Shown in pieces: positions 1 through 10,442 of a stretch of 64,000 nt of DNA. Location of the stretch: positions 145,204,394 through 145,268,393 of the forward strand of contig OY821519.1 of the NCBI GenBank assembly GCA_963682025.1, given 5' to 3'. Position 1 is the first letter of the stretch. Each line of letters starts with the position of its first letter. The translations under genes were made by a program, and so were the position numbers. Source of the stretch: Cordilura impudica. Its lineage: Eukaryota > Arthropoda > Insecta > Diptera > Scathophagidae. The notes beneath the pieces are model-generated. The model ran no database searches. It saw nothing but the letters and a program-made list of their open reading frames with translations, and was not told where the DNA came from.

Positions 1-285
1 ATAAATTCTGGGTTAAACAAAACTAGGTTTAACTGATATCTTAAAAACTGAGTATTACTTGTTTTATATCAAATTCGACTTAATATGGAGCAAACATGAA
101 AATTGTAAAACGTATGATTTTCTGCCCGCTTTTTATACACCTAAATAGAGAATAGGCAGATAAGAAAAAATATAGGTCATTAGCGTTGACTCTTCTACTA
201 TATGTCCAAGATTTAGCTCATTTAGTGACTTCCTAAGAAGAGTGTTCCCTTGTGAATGATATCGCTGATGTCTTAGAGATATAGA

Positions 286-294
286 GAGATGTGG
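286..294. repeat. Left 9-bp target-site duplication of foldback-like element
   Basis: GAGATGTGG is found here and again at 2143-2151, directly outside the two inverted arms of the element at 295-2142. A 9-bp duplication is typical of Mutator-like and Drosophila foldback transposons. Confidence 0.75.
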
Positions 295-298
295 GCGC

Positions 299-565
299 TA
301 TGAATATGGGCCCCAGGAAAATGAACCCCAAAGTAAAAAATGAAAGTGAGCCCCAAATTTGGGGTTCATTTCCATAATGAAAATCAACCCCATTTCTAGA
401 AATGAAAATGAGCCCCAAAAAATGAACTAGGGCCCCAAACTACGAATGAAAACGGGCCCTAAACTATTCTAGGGCTCATTTGCATAAACACTATTTGGGG
501 CTCATTTTCATTTAAAGGATGCGGTACGATGAAGTATATGAAAATGGGCCCCAAAATGTGAAAAT
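299..565 (+). repeat. Left inverted arm of foldback-like element (GGGGCCC-rich degenerate repeat)
   Basis: This is a degenerate array of GGGGCCC/GAGCCCC/GGGGCTC cores spaced by ATGAAAATG or its complement. It is the inverted partner of 1862-2136; the outermost 25 bases are identical and the inner part is diverged. Short apparent reading frames here are by-products of the repeat and are not annotated. Confidence 0.7.
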
Positions 566-844
566 GGACCCCAATTTTTTTTCACTTGTTTTGTTGATTA
601 ACTTGTTTTGTCTGAAGAATTAGTGAAAAATTAGGTCGGCTCACTTAAATATAAAAGAATTGCATTTCTTAAAATTTTTTTTATATGCTTGGAAGTAGTA
701 TTTAAATTGAAAATAAAGATTTGTAAAACAATGTGACATTTGTTATACAAAAATATTTTTTTTAATTTTTAAACGAAAAAATTGCAATGAGATGTCGTAA
801 TGTGGTTTGAAAAATTTAACCGCTTGACTTAAATGATTCAGGAA

Positions 845-1000
845 ATAGTAAAAAACGGTGGCATGACATAACGTCTAAGAGTGCCACTTTCATTTGTGAC
901 ATAATGTCTATAGAAGCAATGACTTAAAGCCTACAGACATTATGGCACTTTTACGAGTGACATAATGTCTAAAGCATTTCAAATCTTGTAAACGTGGTAA
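845..1000. repeat. Palindromic CATAATGTCTA repeat cluster
   Basis: GACATAATGTCTA or its complement recurs at about 868, 898, 940 and 959. A related palindrome, GTGTCTATAGACATTATG, lies at about 1587-1604 near the other arm. Such units could fold into hairpins inside the foldback-like element. Their function is unknown. Confidence 0.45.
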
Positions 1001-1119
1001 AAGTGCCGTTATTTTCCCTTTTACAAAATGTTTAAATTAGATGTAAACATTCCGCAAAAGGGAATAATATTAATAATAATAATAACATTCTGTAATGTCT
1101 TCCCGGAGACACTTAAGTT

Positions 1120-1246
1120 AAGTATTGAAATCTGGCTTCGCATACAAAAGTTTTTCTGCGTGGCGGCCTGCGGCCGCGCTTAAGGGTTTTCTCCTCCAGT
1201 AGGACGCGGCAGGTGGCTTCGCTGAATAAAGTTTTCCTGCGTACGT
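1120..1246 (+). repeat. GC-rich patch with two direct TGGCTTCGC...CTGCGT repeats
   Basis: In AT-rich surroundings this segment holds a NotI-type GCGGCCGC and two copies of a TGGCTTCGC-N-AAAGTTTTYCTGCGT unit about 79 bp apart. It lies just upstream of the RING-tail ORF and ends with TACGTCACA, which resembles a CRE site. A promoter or intron role is only a guess. Confidence 0.35.
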
Positions 1247-1261
1247 CACAAGAATAAAAAA

Positions 1262-1402
1262 ATGTCTTTTCCCTGCAAACATTTCAAAATTTGCTCAAGC
1301 TGTTTGGATATTTTGGAAAAAAAATCTCAAAGTAACAATTCGCCTTTGCTTTGTCCTTATTGCAAGCAAATTGTTGAAACAAATTTAAAAATATTTCAAT
1401 AA
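1262..1402 (+). CDS. C-terminal half of a RING-HC finger protein (46-residue ORF or terminal exon)
   Basis: The frame from the ATG gives a 46-residue peptide with the second half of a RING-HC finger: PCKHFKICSSC (C-x-H-x3-C-x2-C) followed by LCPYCK (C-x2-C), then a short tail ending IFQ and a stop. The same spacing occurs in IAP-type and related E3 ligase RING domains that sit at the extreme C-terminus. The first two zinc ligands of a full RING are missing. An AG preceding the ATG (CACAAG, about 1248-1253) could be a splice acceptor, so this may be a last exon whose upstream exon lies elsewhere or was lost. It sits inside the foldback-like element and may be a captured host exon. A ubiquitin-ligase role is inferred from the motif only. 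Confidence 0.4.
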   Translation: MSFPCKHFKICSSCLDILEKKSQSNNSPLLCPYCKQIVETNLKIFQ

Positions 1403-1662
1403 ATTGCTATTATTTGTATTCCATTTATAAAAATATTTTACTAAATTGTTATTATTTGCTCTAAAGTGTATTAAAGTTTAAAAAAATTTCAATAAATTGT
1501 TATTATTTGTATTCCATCCATAACAAAATGAATTGTTATTATTTCCATTGCATCAAATCAATATTTTAGAATTCTGAGCGTCATAGTGTCTATAGACATT
1601 ATGTCCTTAGACGTTATATAACGCCACCGTAAAAAAGTAGTCCGGCTCACTAAAATTATATT

Positions 1663-1722
1663 GAAGAAATTTGTCCCTACTGCCGTGCAAAGGTTGAAGA
1701 TACACTTCAGATATATTCTTAA
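1663..1722 (+). pseudogene. Second RING-finger C-terminal tail fragment
   Basis: This frame reads EEICPYCRAKVEDTLQIYS and then stop. It matches the C-x2-C end of a RING finger and parallels the tail of the ORF at 1262-1402 (CPYCK...IFQ, stop). The upstream C-x-H part is not found in frame: an in-frame stop lies at 1651-1653. An AG at 1665-1666 could act as acceptor. It is probably a diverged duplicate of the same RING-bearing unit. Confidence 0.35.
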
Positions 1723-1861
1723 ATACATATGTACATATACATTTGAAAATATGAAACTGAATTTGATAAATGAATAATAATAAATACTAACGTTACTAAA
1801 TAAAACTGAATTCAAAAAAGAAAATATGATTTTTTTACATCATGGAAGTTTATAAAAGTTT

Positions 1862-2136
1862 ATTAAAAAAAAAAAAAATGAAAATGAACCCCAAAATATG
1901 AAGTAAGGCCCCACCAATATATGATATTGGGCCCCAAAAATTATTTGGGGCCCTTTTTCATTTTCTTGTTTGGGGTCCATTTTCATTACGAAAATGCACC
2001 CCACATGAAGAAATGAAAAACGACCCCAAAATGGGAAAACAGGCCCCAAAATTTCGTGTTGTTGTTTTCCATACATTTTTTTGGGGCCCATTTTCATTTT
2101 TTTTTTTGGGCCCATTTTCCTGGGGCCCATATTCAT
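1862..2136 (-). repeat. Right inverted arm of foldback-like element
   Basis: This is the inverted counterpart of 299-565, made of GGGGCCC cores with AATGAAAATG spacers in both orientations. It ends with the reverse complement of the left terminus. Confidence 0.7.
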
Positions 2137-2142
2137 ACCACC

Positions 2143-2151
2143 GAGATGTGG
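2143..2151. repeat. Right 9-bp target-site duplication of foldback-like element
   Basis: GAGATGTGG, identical to 286-294. Confidence 0.75.
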
Positions 2152-2993
2152 TCGTCATATATTGCATGAGCATTTAGATATGAAAACCCGTCTTGGCTAT
2201 AAAAAAAATTAATTACCTTTCGCATCCTTCGTGTTCTCCAGATCTGACTTCCAGCGACCATTATATATTTTCATACCTGAAAATATGGCTTCAGGGAAAG
2301 AGATATTACCCAAAAATGGTTCAAAATATTCGAGGTTAGATGTAAGACGTGAATCATACTTCAAGGAGATAATGTTGAAAATAAAAATGACTTCAAATCT
2401 AAAAAAATTGATTTTAGCTGTTAGGCTCACGGACTTTTCACCTAATGTAACATATGCTAAAGATATGTACTAGTAGTTGAATCAAAATGAATATTTTTTC
2501 AAGTTTTGAATATACTAAATAGTCGAATTTTCAACATATCGTCATTTTGTAACGGTCGCCATTTCATAACGGTTAATTATTCGCATATTTTTCCGCTAAT
2601 TTTTCGAAGTATATGTTGGTGATCTGTCAGAAAAATTTTATAGAACATAAATTTCTTAGATAATACGTATACTCTTTTTTCATTATCAAAATTAGAAAAT
2701 ATTAAATAAAATTTCAGGCCCTGGGACTTGAGTACACTTTTTAAAGGTATTTGCGCTGAACTTGAATTTGAACTCGAAATTACTCTATCGCATCAAGTTT
2801 TTGATAAATCCTAAATTTTTTCAACTCTTAGTACTATAGACCATCCCGAATACAAATTTTAACACAAAGCTCTATTAGGCATCTAAAGTAGACCTTTGAC
2901 AGAAAATGTCCACCACTCAATCAGATAGACTGAGTTGGAAATTTTATCTAATATTACGAGTATCTTAAAAAATATTTAAATTTTGTTTATTTT
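2152..2993. other. Intergenic stretch, no recognised gene
   Basis: A minus-strand frame at 2209-2430 (73 codons) has a hydrophobic start after a pyrimidine tract ending in TAG (about 2399), as an exon could, but I recognise no domain. Nothing else in the stretch is supported. Confidence 0.3.
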
Positions 2994-3326
2994 TTAATTT
3001 AGGTGTTTCTCGCATGCGTCAGTCTCATTAGCTTGCAAAAACATCCTCCAGATGTTGCCAGGCCTTCCACTGTCTTGAGATTTCCAATTGATTGTCATTC
3101 TAGAAATATCGTCACAAGGTATGGCCAATCCAGCTCCATTTTCTTTTGGAAATTTCAATACAAATCGGAGTTTCAGCTGACATTTGTCAAATACTGATTT
3201 GCTCTTCTTGGATAGAGTATATATCCTGATATGACGTGTTCCACGATTCTTAACCAAATAGTATCTATGATGATTGTTTAGCCATGTTAATATTATTCCA
3301 AATGTCATCGCAAGTCCGGCCAGAAT
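2994..3326 (-). CDS. Hypothetical protein or terminal exon with hydrophobic N-terminal segment
   Basis: The frame is open from just after a stop near 3330 to the TAA at 2994, with an ATG at 3306-3308. The first residues (SFILAGLAMTFGIILTWL in the open frame) form a hydrophobic helix of the size of a signal anchor. A hydrophilic stretch of about 85 residues with two cysteines (FDKCQ, IPCDD) follows and ends DACEKHLN. An AATAAA motif lies immediately after the stop. Composition is more protein-like than neighbouring chance frames. I recognise no family. It could be the last exon of a host gene reading leftward or simply a chance ORF. Confidence 0.3.
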   Translation of the reverse strand: MLAGLAMTFGIILTWLNNHHRYYLVKNRGTRHIRIYTLSKKSKSVFDKCQLKLRFVLKFPKENGAGLAIPCDDISRMTINWKSQDSGRPGNIWRMFLQANETDACEKHLN

Positions 3327-3780
3327 AAATGAGGGATTTTATCTTGAGGAATTTTTTCCAAGCACTGATCATTTAGTGTCTATTTTACTACTACAGCACG
3401 GACAGTTTTACTAAAACACCAGACCATCAACTTCTTTCAAAGTTTTTAAAATTTTAATTTATCGTTCACACTACAATGACTTTGACCAAAAAGCTCTGAA
3501 AATTAGATTTGCAGTAGGTCATATCATCCATATAATGCTCATATAACCTTTAAGGTTGATTAATGTTTTAATGTAAAGTAACAACTTCGTTGCAATAAAA
3601 GAAAAAAAAATTTATCTTATCTTCTTCTTTCGATGATATTTTGCACAATATTACACACAAATATGGAAACAGAAATCTCTGCTATGTGTTTTTGACAGTT
3701 GTACGTTTTTTACGCACTAAAAAAAATTGAATATAAAAAACATCCTTCCTTCTTCTCTATCACACATTATTAATTTTAAA

Positions 3781-4169
3781 CAAGTAAAATAATTTTAGTC
3801 TGTCTATATCGCCTTTATAAATGAAGCATGTATTATTATTGATAATTTGTGGCGTGATAAATAGGATCTTATAACCATTTGATAGGGGTTATTTGTATGG
3901 GAGCTACGTCTTAATATGCACCGATTTTTACCAATTTCAATAGCGTTCTTTCTAAGCTTCGTTCTTCCTATGGTCGATTAATGTAAATCTTATCAAAATA
4001 AATTCATATTTCCGATGTGTAGTTTGGTTACAAAGTTTACAAGGACAAGCAAACGGTCAGACAGATAGACGGAGGGACGGAAATTGCTAAAATTTCAAGT
4101 TGATAGGTCAAATATTTTTGTTAGAACATCAGCACAAACTCATTATACCCTCACCACATTGTGGTAACG
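3781..4169 (+). mobile_element. DINE-like element, family A, old internally deleted copy
   Basis: It begins ACAAGTAAAATAATTTTAGTC, continues through the shared GGGGTTATTTGTATGGGAGC and ATTCATATTTCCGATGTG blocks and a degenerate GACAGATAGACGGAGGGACG tract, and ends with the ACCACATTGTGG hairpin and GGGTATAAA. It is clearly related to the copies at 5152 and 6354 but strongly diverged. Confidence 0.6.
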
Positions 4170-4191
4170 GGTATAAAAAAAAACCAAACCA

Positions 4192-4403
4192 AACGGTTGA
4201 AGCTAATATACTAAATTTCATCAAAATATATTCATATTTGCGATCTGTAGTTTGATTACAAAGTTTGCATGGACACACAGACAGACTCAGAAAGTGATTC
4301 TGGGTCAATCGGTATAATAAAAGAGGTGTCTAGGTCAAATACTTTTGGTAGTTACAAACATCAGCACAAAGTCAATATACCATAGTATAACCACATAGTG
4401 GTA
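4192..4403 (+). mobile_element. DINE-like family A 3' fragment, interrupted by a Helitron
   Basis: It carries the family A distal part, from a CATCAAAATATATTCATATT block through GACACACAGACAGAC to ACCACATAGTGGTA. The expected terminal TAGGGTATAAA is displaced to the far side of the Helitron, where 4767-4779 reads TAGTAGTTATAAA. The break lies exactly between an A and a T. Confidence 0.6.
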
Positions 4404-4766
4404 TCTATAATATTAATAGGCTAGGCGATTCCTTGTGACCGATGTTTTGTTGTACCGTTTTATCTCGATTTTGACCAAACATATATTATTTGAAAGATAT
4501 TTGTTTTTAGCCGTTTTGCAGATTTACATATTCTTCAATTTTTTCCTTTATTTTCAGTAAATTGCATTGAAAGTTGCTACTAACACATACATAAAACTAT
4601 AAAATGCTATGTGTGTGTTTATTAATTTGTTAATGTGTTTATAATAAAAATGTGTTGATTTGTGAATTGGCTATAATTGATTAGCGTACCTTTAGGGTCT
4701 TTATTAAATGAAAAAATAAAATTTCCTAGAATTTGCACTCGAATTTCGAGGGCTGGAATCTGCTAG
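4404..4766 (+). mobile_element. Small non-autonomous Helitron (family H1), full length
   Basis: It starts TCTATAATATTAATAGGC and ends CTCGAATTTCGAG (hairpin), 12 bases, then CTAG, followed by T. The flank is A on the left and T on the right. This is the textbook Helitron signature: 5' TC, a 3' hairpin close to CTRR, insertion between A and T, no TIR and no target duplication. It has no coding capacity, so mobilisation would depend on an autonomous element. Related copies lie at 31082-31411, 32692-32889 and 58922-59139. Confidence 0.8.
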
Positions 4767-5151
4767 TAGTAGTTATAAATACATGAACTATTTCACAGTA
4801 TGTCTTTCTCTGCAGATAACAGAGGTCGACATTTTCAGACCAAAGTATTCTTTTTAATGGCCTTTGGCGTTCTGAAACTGAATTTTAAGTCTCCATCGTA
4901 TCATGTTTTCGCGATATCCTTACCTAAAAATGAAATAACACATTATTTGCTATATTTTTGACTTTACTACACAGCATGTCAAGGTACAATTCTTCTACTT
5001 CAAAATGATTTTTGAATTTTTTAAACTATCTTCTTAGTAAAATATCATATTAAGTTATAAGTAAATTATAGTACATTATACCGTAAAATTCGATAAAACT
5101 CCAAAATCCCGAATATAGGTTACACATTTATTGCGGAAATCTTCACAAAAA

Positions 5152-5893
5152 AAAACAAACAAGGAAGAAAGTTATAGTCGGTCTAGACCGACCATGGTTT
5201 AGAGACCCTATCTTTCGGTCCAACTAATTGGATATACATAAAAAATGAGCATACTCGAATTTGAGTGGCATTGATATTAATTTTTTTGCCGCAAATATGA
5301 CTAGGGGACTAGGTCGAAAAATGGACCGATCTTGACCATATTTGGTAAAGTCACTTATATTTTGAAAAAATATAAACAAACCAAATTTGAGAAAAATCTG
5401 TGCAATATTTTTGTTTCTTGATGGATTTAAGCGAAGATCGGGAAGCGGCGTTATATGGGGGCTATGACTAAGAGTTGTCCAATAGGGATCATTCTTGGAC
5501 AACTGATTAATAGATGTAATAAATACATACAAACCCAATTTGACTAAGATTTATATGATAATTTGGATCTTATGGCAATTTATGTTGATTTCATAGCGGT
5601 CATTTGTATGGGGGCTAAATCTGAACATGGACCGATTATCACTAATTTCAATAGCGTTCATCCTATGGCCGATAGAAGCTTATATACCAAATTTCATCTA
5701 AATATATTAATATTTGCGATCTGCAGTTTGATTACAAGCTTTACATGGACATCGTTAAATCGAATCAGCTAGTGATTCTGATTCGATCGGTATAATAAAA
5801 GATGGGTCTAGGTCAAATATTTTTGGTAGTTTCAAACAGCAGCACAAAGTCGTTATACCCAAACCACATAGTGGTATAGGGTATAATAAGAAA
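5152..5893 (+). mobile_element. DINE-like element, family A
   Basis: It opens with ACAAGGAAGAAAGTTATAGT and a near-palindrome around TAGTCGGTCTAGACCGACCA, and closes with the hairpin ACCACATAGTGGT and ATAGGGTATAA. The GATACCCTATACCA at the 5' end of better copies is the inverse of the 3' TGGTATAGGGTAT, a subterminal inverted repeat. This copy has lost most of the (GGAC)n tract. An apparent 69-codon frame (5563-5772) is shared by other copies and has no known domain. Confidence 0.75.
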
Positions 5894-6353
5894 TAATGTG
5901 GTAGATCTGGAGGCAAATCACAGCATTCGATATGGAGTAAAATCAATCAAAATTCCATATTTTGGTTTATTTTTTTAAAGAAGACGGAGAAACCTCAGAC
6001 CTCGTTTCAGTTTTACTGGACCCGTAGTTCCTTAACTGTAACAGAGTTCTTATGCCTTTTTTATTTTGAAATGCGACGATTAGATAATATTGTGAAGATT
6101 AAAAATTACAAATGACCATTTAAATATTAATTGTAGTTTTTAAAATATTACACGAACAGAAATGGGGCTTTTGTGGAACTAGTTTTGTGGAACCAAAAAT
6201 CAAACCATGACCACCAAAAAATTGAAAATAAAACTGACAAAAATTTGGGTTTTTAACAAATTTCTAAGTAGTTTCCCTTTAAGGTTTCCTTTAAAGATGG
6301 CGGTGAATTACACATGTATATATATACAAAAAAATTCAATAGAATTTTAAACA

Positions 6354-7146
6354 AAACAAGTAAGAAAATTATAGTCGGTCTAGACCGACTATACGATACC
6401 CTATACCATGCGCTTAGAAACCCTATCTCTTAGGCCCAACTAACTGGACATAGAAAATAAGCAAAAACCAAATTTGAGTGGGATTTTTATTAATTTTTTT
6501 TGGCTGCAGATATGAAAAAGTTCATATCGGATGCTGTATCTATATGGGGACTAGGTCCAAAAATGGACCAATCCTGATCATGTTTGGTAAAGTCTCTTGT
6601 ATTTTGCAAAAATATATACAAACAAAATTTGAGAAGAATCAGTGCAATATTTTTGTTTTTAATAGATTTAAGTGAAGATCGGGAAGCAGTCTATATGGGC
6701 CCAAAGGGATCATTTTTGGACTACTCATTAATGGATGTAATGAACGCATACAAACCCAATTTGAGTAAGATCTATATGACAATTTGGATCTTATGGCAAT
6801 TTATGTCGATTTCATAGGGGTAATTTGTATGGGGGCTAGGTCTGAACATGGACCGACTCTCACCAATTTCAATAGCGTTCATCCCATGGCCGATGAAAGC
6901 TTATATATCAAATTTCATCAAAATATATTCATATTTGCGACCTGCAGTTTGATTACAAAGTTTACATGGACACACAGACGGACGGACGGACGGACGGACG
7001 GACGGACATTGTTAAATCAACTCAAAAAGTGATTCTGATTCGATCGGTATAATTAAAGATGGGTCTAGGTCAAATATTTTTGGTTGTTACAAACAGCAGC
7101 ACAAAGTCATTATACCCAAACCACATAGTGGTATAGGGTATAAAAA
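6354..7146 (+). mobile_element. DINE-like element, family A, well-preserved copy
   Basis: This is a good reference copy. The 5' palindrome TAGTCGGTCTAGACCGACTA, ACGATACCCTATACCATG, a central conserved block, a (GGAC)n tract at about 6977-7009, the ACCACATAGTGGT hairpin and a GGGTATAAA end follow in order. This layout (subterminal inverted repeat, (GTCY)n proto-microsatellite, 3' stem-loop) resembles DINE-1/mini-me elements, which are non-autonomous Helentron relatives in flies. The assignment is by architecture, not by search. Confidence 0.8.
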
Positions 7147-8884
7147 TTATCTTCACAGTTCAGGAGTCAAACAAAGATTTCCAAAAACCGATTACAATTT
7201 CGCGGTTACAAGTTTAGGTTTTAGAACAAATTTAAAAGAGAATGTCATTGAAAAAGAAAGACTTAAATAACGACAGCGCACTCTGTATGTCAACATCCAT
7301 TCCAGTCCGACACCAGATAAATACAGTGGGGCCTCTCAAATGCTCACGTAAACAATTTTAATTGTAACTTCCTAGATTTTCAACCACTTAAATTGTTGAA
7401 TATACTTTCTGCATGCACATACCTAAATCTACTTTTGCTAAAAAAAAAAAGACTCACTGCAGCTACCGAATTTAGTACCAACCGAATGTTTTTCACAATC
7501 GAAAATGGGTGTATTGTTGGACAAAAGCGAATAGTATACATAAAGTTAAAGTTAAGGTTAACTTTTTTCATCATTTACCCTTAAGGATACGAATTTAAAT
7601 TTTATTTAGTTTATGCTTGTGTTTAATTTTTTCAAAAATATTTCTACCTACTTATACTAATGTTTGTTGTGATAAAATCGTAAGGGGCTGTAAAATATTT
7701 TATGATTTCTTTGACTACAAATTGTAATAAATGTAGAGTGTGCGTGTGTGATTGGTGTGTTTGTGTAAAAAAAAAAACTGGGATTATTTGGATGATTTAA
7801 ATGTCAAATCAAGTTGATCGATTGAATAATTTTTAGAATGACCAACAACTACATTAAAATGGTTTGATTTCAACTTGTAGCTACAAAATATGTTTTGTTC
7901 GATTTCTTCATCACATTATTGAAGGTTTTACTTACAAAATGTGTAATGAATCGATACATTAAGCATTCCATAAAGACTCAAGAAAAATGTCAGTTCTACT
8001 TATTAATCATAGAAAGGTTTATTTGCTGTGTTCAATAAACACGAATACTGCTCAGAAAGTATACGAGTACACCAAAATCTAAAAATAAAATAAAAAACCT
8101 ATTTTAGAAACCACTAAAGGCATTTTACATAAGAAACAATTGTTGGAAAAACGTAAGCTTTTTGAGTTAAGTGTAGATAGTAAGAAGAAGTGTTTATAAA
8201 ACTTTCCTTTACAAATGATGAATTGTACTATTTCACCTTCTATTTCATGCTAATTATTTGTGTATTTACAGTTGATTTGAAGAAATCAGTACCTGAATAT
8301 TATAAAAAGGTTTCATAGAAATCTGAATGTATTTAAAAATATGTAAATAGAAGTCATAATGTTTTCATTTCACCAATTTTTCGGGTTAGTTTGTTTTACA
8401 CTTTTTTCTCCTAGTATACAGCCCAAGAAAGGAAAATAAAATTCGAATTGGTTTTTGAAATATAGCCGTGAGGAAAATAGCATGTTCTTCGGAAAAATTA
8501 AGTTTTAGCCAAAATATACATGAGGCCATAAAATCAAAGCAACAGTTAAACTAACAAAACCCAAAGTTTGGTTAAGTGCTTCGAGAAACCGCACACGAGA
8601 AGGATGACTTCACTTCGTAACACAAATGTTTCCTTTTACAAACACTCTATGCATTCGTACTCGTTAATATGGATTCAATCGAAATTACCAATGCACGACA
8701 CTTTTCCTATAGTGATGCAAAATAAATTCAGTTTTGCAAATTTCTTGTTTTCTTATTTATTTATTTTTGTTCATGGAAAACAAACATAAAAACATTGAAA
8801 AAGAAACATAAAAAATATAAAATGGCTAAAAAATCATGTTTCTTAGGTAACTTTCAACTTTGATAATTTATTAGTAAGCAGCTA
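7147..8884. other. AT-rich stretch, no recognised gene
   Basis: The stretch holds poly-A and poly-T runs, a short GTGTGCGTGTGTG run near 7740 and only short unmatched frames. I see no domain, TIR or RNA gene. Confidence 0.4.
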
Positions 8885-9015
8885 GAGGGCGTAGCAAACA
8901 TTTATTTCATAGGTTGGGTAATTATCTATCATATGCCTTTCAACTTATTTGATTATCTCAATTGGTTCAAAAGTAGTGATATTTGCAACAAAAAAACTCA
9001 AAAGGCGCCACTGTG
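8885..9015 (-). mobile_element. Transib end fragment
   Basis: Read on the minus strand from 9015 it begins CACAGTGGCGCC and runs TTTTGAGTTTTTTTGTTGCA, then CATATGATAGATAA and CCTATGAAAT to GCTACGC. It follows the left end of the Transib element at 25558-25695. The other end is missing, so it is either a truncated copy or the solo end of a deletion derivative. Confidence 0.65.
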
Positions 9016-9079
9016 TGTCGTTTTTCCTAAAATAATTATTTTATTTTCAATTTAATAAATTTAATTTTGTTCCACCTTC

Positions 9080-9510
9080 GTCTGATCCTGTTAAATAATA
9101 ACGTGTGAATAATATTTTTCGTTTCTACATTTTACGGCGTATACAAACAGATCGTTTGACTTACCAAATCCGGAGCAGTTTATATGTAATTAACCATGAC
9201 CGAAGCATGAATTTTCTAAATCCAATTCTCACATTTGCATTGACTGGGCTTGAGATTTGTTGCTCGGCATTGCATATGCCAGACGAATTGGGAATTATAG
9301 ATTTTAAATGCAATTGGAGAATCTGTCAGAATCATTGTGAATCTTAGCAATAAAATACGCTCTTCTTTGAATTTACCATTAATAATTGTCGATTCAATAA
9401 TGTAACCCGCTATTTTCTTATTAACGAACTGCGTTCCCTTATAAAATTTTGGCGCATCTAGATTTCAAAGCAGTGATCCAAATTTCAACTTTTCCAAAGG
9501 GAAACAAAAT
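9080..9510 (-). pseudogene. Helitron Pif1-type helicase relic (C-terminal part)
   Basis: Minus-strand frames give pieces aligning to the end of Helitron helicases: APKFYKGTQF...YIIESTIINGKFKEERILL (compare NLNAPRLFNGTRL...ATILKGKF in the relic at 21.2-21.5 kb), then FKIYNSQF and a frame-shifted segment ending in ...LFVYA. Several frameshifts and stops are needed to join them. The Walker motifs lie outside. It is a dead fragment. Confidence 0.5.
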
Positions 9511-9581
9511 CCGTTGACTTTACTTGCATAGCATCGTGGCAGTTAATCCCCCTCCTTGGGTTAACGCATGTAGATGTATTT

Positions 9582-10335
9582 TTATACCCTATACCACAAT
9601 GTGGTTTGGGTATAATGACTTTGTGCTGCTGTTTGTAACTACCAAAAATATTTGACCTAGATCCATCTTTTATTATACCGATCGACTCAGAATCCCTTTC
9701 TGAATCGATTTAGCGATGTCCGTCCGTCTGTGTGTCCATGTAAACTTTGCAATCAAACTGCAGGTCGCAAATATGAATATATTTTGATGAAATTTTGTAT
9801 GTAAGCTTTTATCGGTAATAGGACGAACGCTATTGAAATTGGTGAAATTCGGTCTATGTTCAGACCTAGTCCCCATACAAATGACCCCTATGAAATCGAC
9901 ATAAATTGCCACAAGTTCCAAATTATCATATAGATCTCAGTCAAATTAGGTTTGCATATGTTTATTATATCCATTAAGCACTAGTCTAAAAATAATACCT
10001 ACAGGACTATTCTTAGTCATAGGCCCCTTAAATCTATCAAAAACAAAAATATTGCACAGATTTTTTCCAAATTTGGTTTGTATATATTTTTTCAAAATAT
10101 AATTGACTTTACCAAATATGGTCAGGATCCAGTCCATTTTTCGACCTAGTCCCCATATAAATATAGCACCTGATATGAACTTTTTCATATCTGCAGCCGA
10201 AAAAATTAATAACAATGCCCCTCAAATTTGGTTTATGCTTATTTTCTATATACAATTAGTTGGACCGAAGATATAGGGTCTCTAAGCCATGGTATTGGGT
10301 ATCGTATAGTCGGTCTAGACCGACTATAATTATCT
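9582..10335 (-). mobile_element. DINE-like element, family A
   Basis: This copy is inverted: it starts (plus coordinates) with TTATACCCTATACCACAATG and ends with TAGTCGGTCTAGACCGACTATAATTATCTTACTT. The (GTCC)n tract is short (about 9719-9734). Confidence 0.75.
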
Positions 10336-10442
10336 TACTTCGCATCGAATTGTTATTATATTCATAGTTTTAAGGTTTTTAATAAAATCAATTGGTAGTT
10401 CGCGATTATGTTGATTAATTGCATTGAGGAGCTGACTATAAC

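Larger units (their letters stand above)
295..2142. mobile_element. Foldback/Mutator-like element with long repeat-built inverted arms
   Basis: The two ends are inverted copies. The left one (299-323) and the reverse complement of 2112-2136 share 25 identical bases beginning TATGAATATGGGCCCCAGGA. Each arm is about 270 bp and consists of loosely repeated units of the kind AAATGAGCCCCAAAA, placed in both orientations every 20-35 bases. A perfect 9-bp direct repeat flanks the ends. Long TIRs made of short internal repeats plus a 9-bp duplication is the known design of Drosophila foldback elements, which are related to Mutator-like transposons. No transposase is seen inside, so the copy is non-autonomous. 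The interior carries palindromic CATAATGTCTA units, a GC-rich patch and two RING-finger tails. The class assignment is inferred from structure only. Confidence 0.65.

Noticed and set aside
1240..1250. TACGTCACA as a functional CRE promoter element
   Set aside because: A single short match with no transcript evidence.
1840..2136. Overlapping minus-strand frames with repeated MGPKK-type peptides
   Set aside because: Direct translation of the GGGGCCC/AATGAAAATG repeat in the right arm of the foldback-like element; low complexity.
5563..5772. Frame MDLMAIYVDFIAVICMG..., recurring in DINE-like copies at 6784, 9673(-), 39547(-), 49618, 51020 and 62571
   Set aside because: The frame follows from nucleotide similarity between copies, contains the GGAC tract and has no known domain. 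Not called as a gene.
6977..7009. Short regular repeats considered as regulatory array
   Set aside because: Same (GGAC)n tract as in other family A copies.
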